NCBI RefSeq assembly: GCF_011516935.1
Contig: NZ_WOTF01000002.1
Location: forward strand, 1-64,000
DNA from: Acetobacter farinalis
GTDB taxonomy: Bacteria; Pseudomonadota; Alphaproteobacteria; Acetobacterales; Acetobacteraceae
Direction of reading: 5' to 3'
Length of the DNA: 64,000 nt
Below the pieces are notes generated by a model that worked only from the letters and a program-made list of their open reading frames with translations, was not told where the DNA came from and did no database searches. Positions 63,598-64,000 of the stretch are shown here, piece after piece. Position numbers and translations under genes: made by a program. Within the stretch, counting starts at the first letter, position 1; each line of letters begins with the position of its first letter.

Positions 63598-64000
63598 TCA
63601 GACCGCCAGCATCCGCTCGATGGAGAGCCGGGCACGGTCTGCCACGCTGGCATCCACCGTGACCTCAACCTCCATCTGCTCCAGCGCTCTGCGGATGGCG
63701 GGCAGCGTGATGTGCTTCATGTGCGGGCAGAGGTTGCATGGCCGCACGAACTCCACCTCGGGATGCTCCACAGCCAGATTGTCGCTCATGGAGCATTCCG
63801 TAACCAGCAGCACGCGCCCGGCTTTGCCCGAAGCCACAAACTCCGACATCCCGGCGGTTGAGCCCGAGAAATCTGCTTCCGCCACCACTTCGGGCGGGCA
63901 TTCCGGGTGGGCCAGCACCACAAGGCCCGGCCACGCCGCGCGCCACTGGCGGATTTCCTCCGGCGTGAAGCGTTCATGCACCTCGCAGTGCCCTTTCCAG
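63598..64000 (-). CDS. nadA: Quinolinate synthase, C-terminal part (cut by window end)
   Basis: The last 134 residues of NadA; the 5' end lies outside. Visible are G-H-C-E-V-H-E-R-F-T near the window edge, the H-P-E-C-P-P-E-V-V motif, S-T-A-G-M, and C-N-L-C-P-H-M-K, whose cysteines include iron-sulfur cluster ligands. The GTG at 63981 is internal (the frame continues to the window edge), so it is not the start. It makes quinolinate from iminoaspartate and dihydroxyacetone phosphate. nadC follows. Confidence 0.94.
   Translation of the reverse strand, partial: WKGHCEVHERFTPEEIRQWRAAWPGLVVLAHPECPPEVVAEADFSGSTAGMSEFVASGKAGRVLLVTECSMSDNLAVEHPEVEFVRPCNLCPHMKHITLPAIRRALEQMEVEVTVDASVADRARLSIERMLAV

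Overview
The window looks like chromosomal DNA of an acetic acid bacterium (Acetobacteraceae, most like Acetobacter). It carries a membrane PQQ-dependent alcohol dehydrogenase (adhA-adhB, with three heme-c sites in AdhB), a bo3-type ubiquinol oxidase operon (cyoABCD), an F1-only ATP synthase operon (atpHAGDC, with no Fo genes beside it) and a GcrA-type cell-cycle regulator. This set fits an obligately aerobic alphaproteobacterium that oxidises ethanol in the periplasm. The species call is inference; the gene content is read directly.

Layout: (1) 1-0.9 kb, the 3' end of an IS5-like transposase and an unrecognised gene. (2) 0.9-5.6 kb, a sulfur/persulfide cluster: ArsR regulator, 1-Cys peroxiredoxin, persulfide-dioxygenase-like beta-lactamase-fold protein, TauE/SafE exporter and SulP permease. 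(3) 5.7-8.2 kb, a class V aminotransferase divergent from an Lrp regulator, then arsC. (4) 8.2-12.0 kb, an accessory island: a frameshifted Hint-domain remnant, a full-length beta-solenoid Hint protein, and a serine recombinase. A 19-20 bp inverted-repeat pair brackets the promoter region between the last two and looks like a candidate invertible switch. (5) 12-17.5 kb, LysE exporter, gcrA, bactofilin, PfkB kinase, RNase D and queF. (6) 17.5-24.4 kb, atpHAGDC, tRNA-Gly, tRNA-Trp, secE and nusG. (7) 24.6-32 kb, malic enzyme, S9 peptidase, a WYL regulator with VOC and EVE genes, DedA and an SDR. (8) 32-44.7 kb, a SUV3-like helicase, fpr, gor, a dihydroorotase-like gene, a YegD-like Hsp70, and a three-gene sugar-nucleotide/glycan-initiation set. 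(9) 44.9-50.2 kb, MarR, M17 aminopeptidase, a second SUV3-like helicase and fdxA. (10) 50.3-60.2 kb, cyoABCD, a BI-1 protein, a 2H-phosphoesterase-like protein without catalytic histidines, and adhAB. (11) 60.3-64 kb, a uracil-DNA glycosylase-like gene, glycerate kinase, nadC and the 3' part of nadA.

Functionally, AdhAB passes electrons from ethanol to ubiquinone, CyoABCD oxidises the ubiquinol and pumps protons, and the F1 subunits encoded here form the catalytic part of the ATP synthase that uses that gradient. The most interesting non-housekeeping signal is the 11.2-11.4 kb inverted-repeat/promoter segment between the Hint gene and the recombinase. Its present orientation shows a good promoter pointing to the recombinase and away from the Hint gene. 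Most operons end in clear stem-loops, several of them bidirectional between convergent genes.
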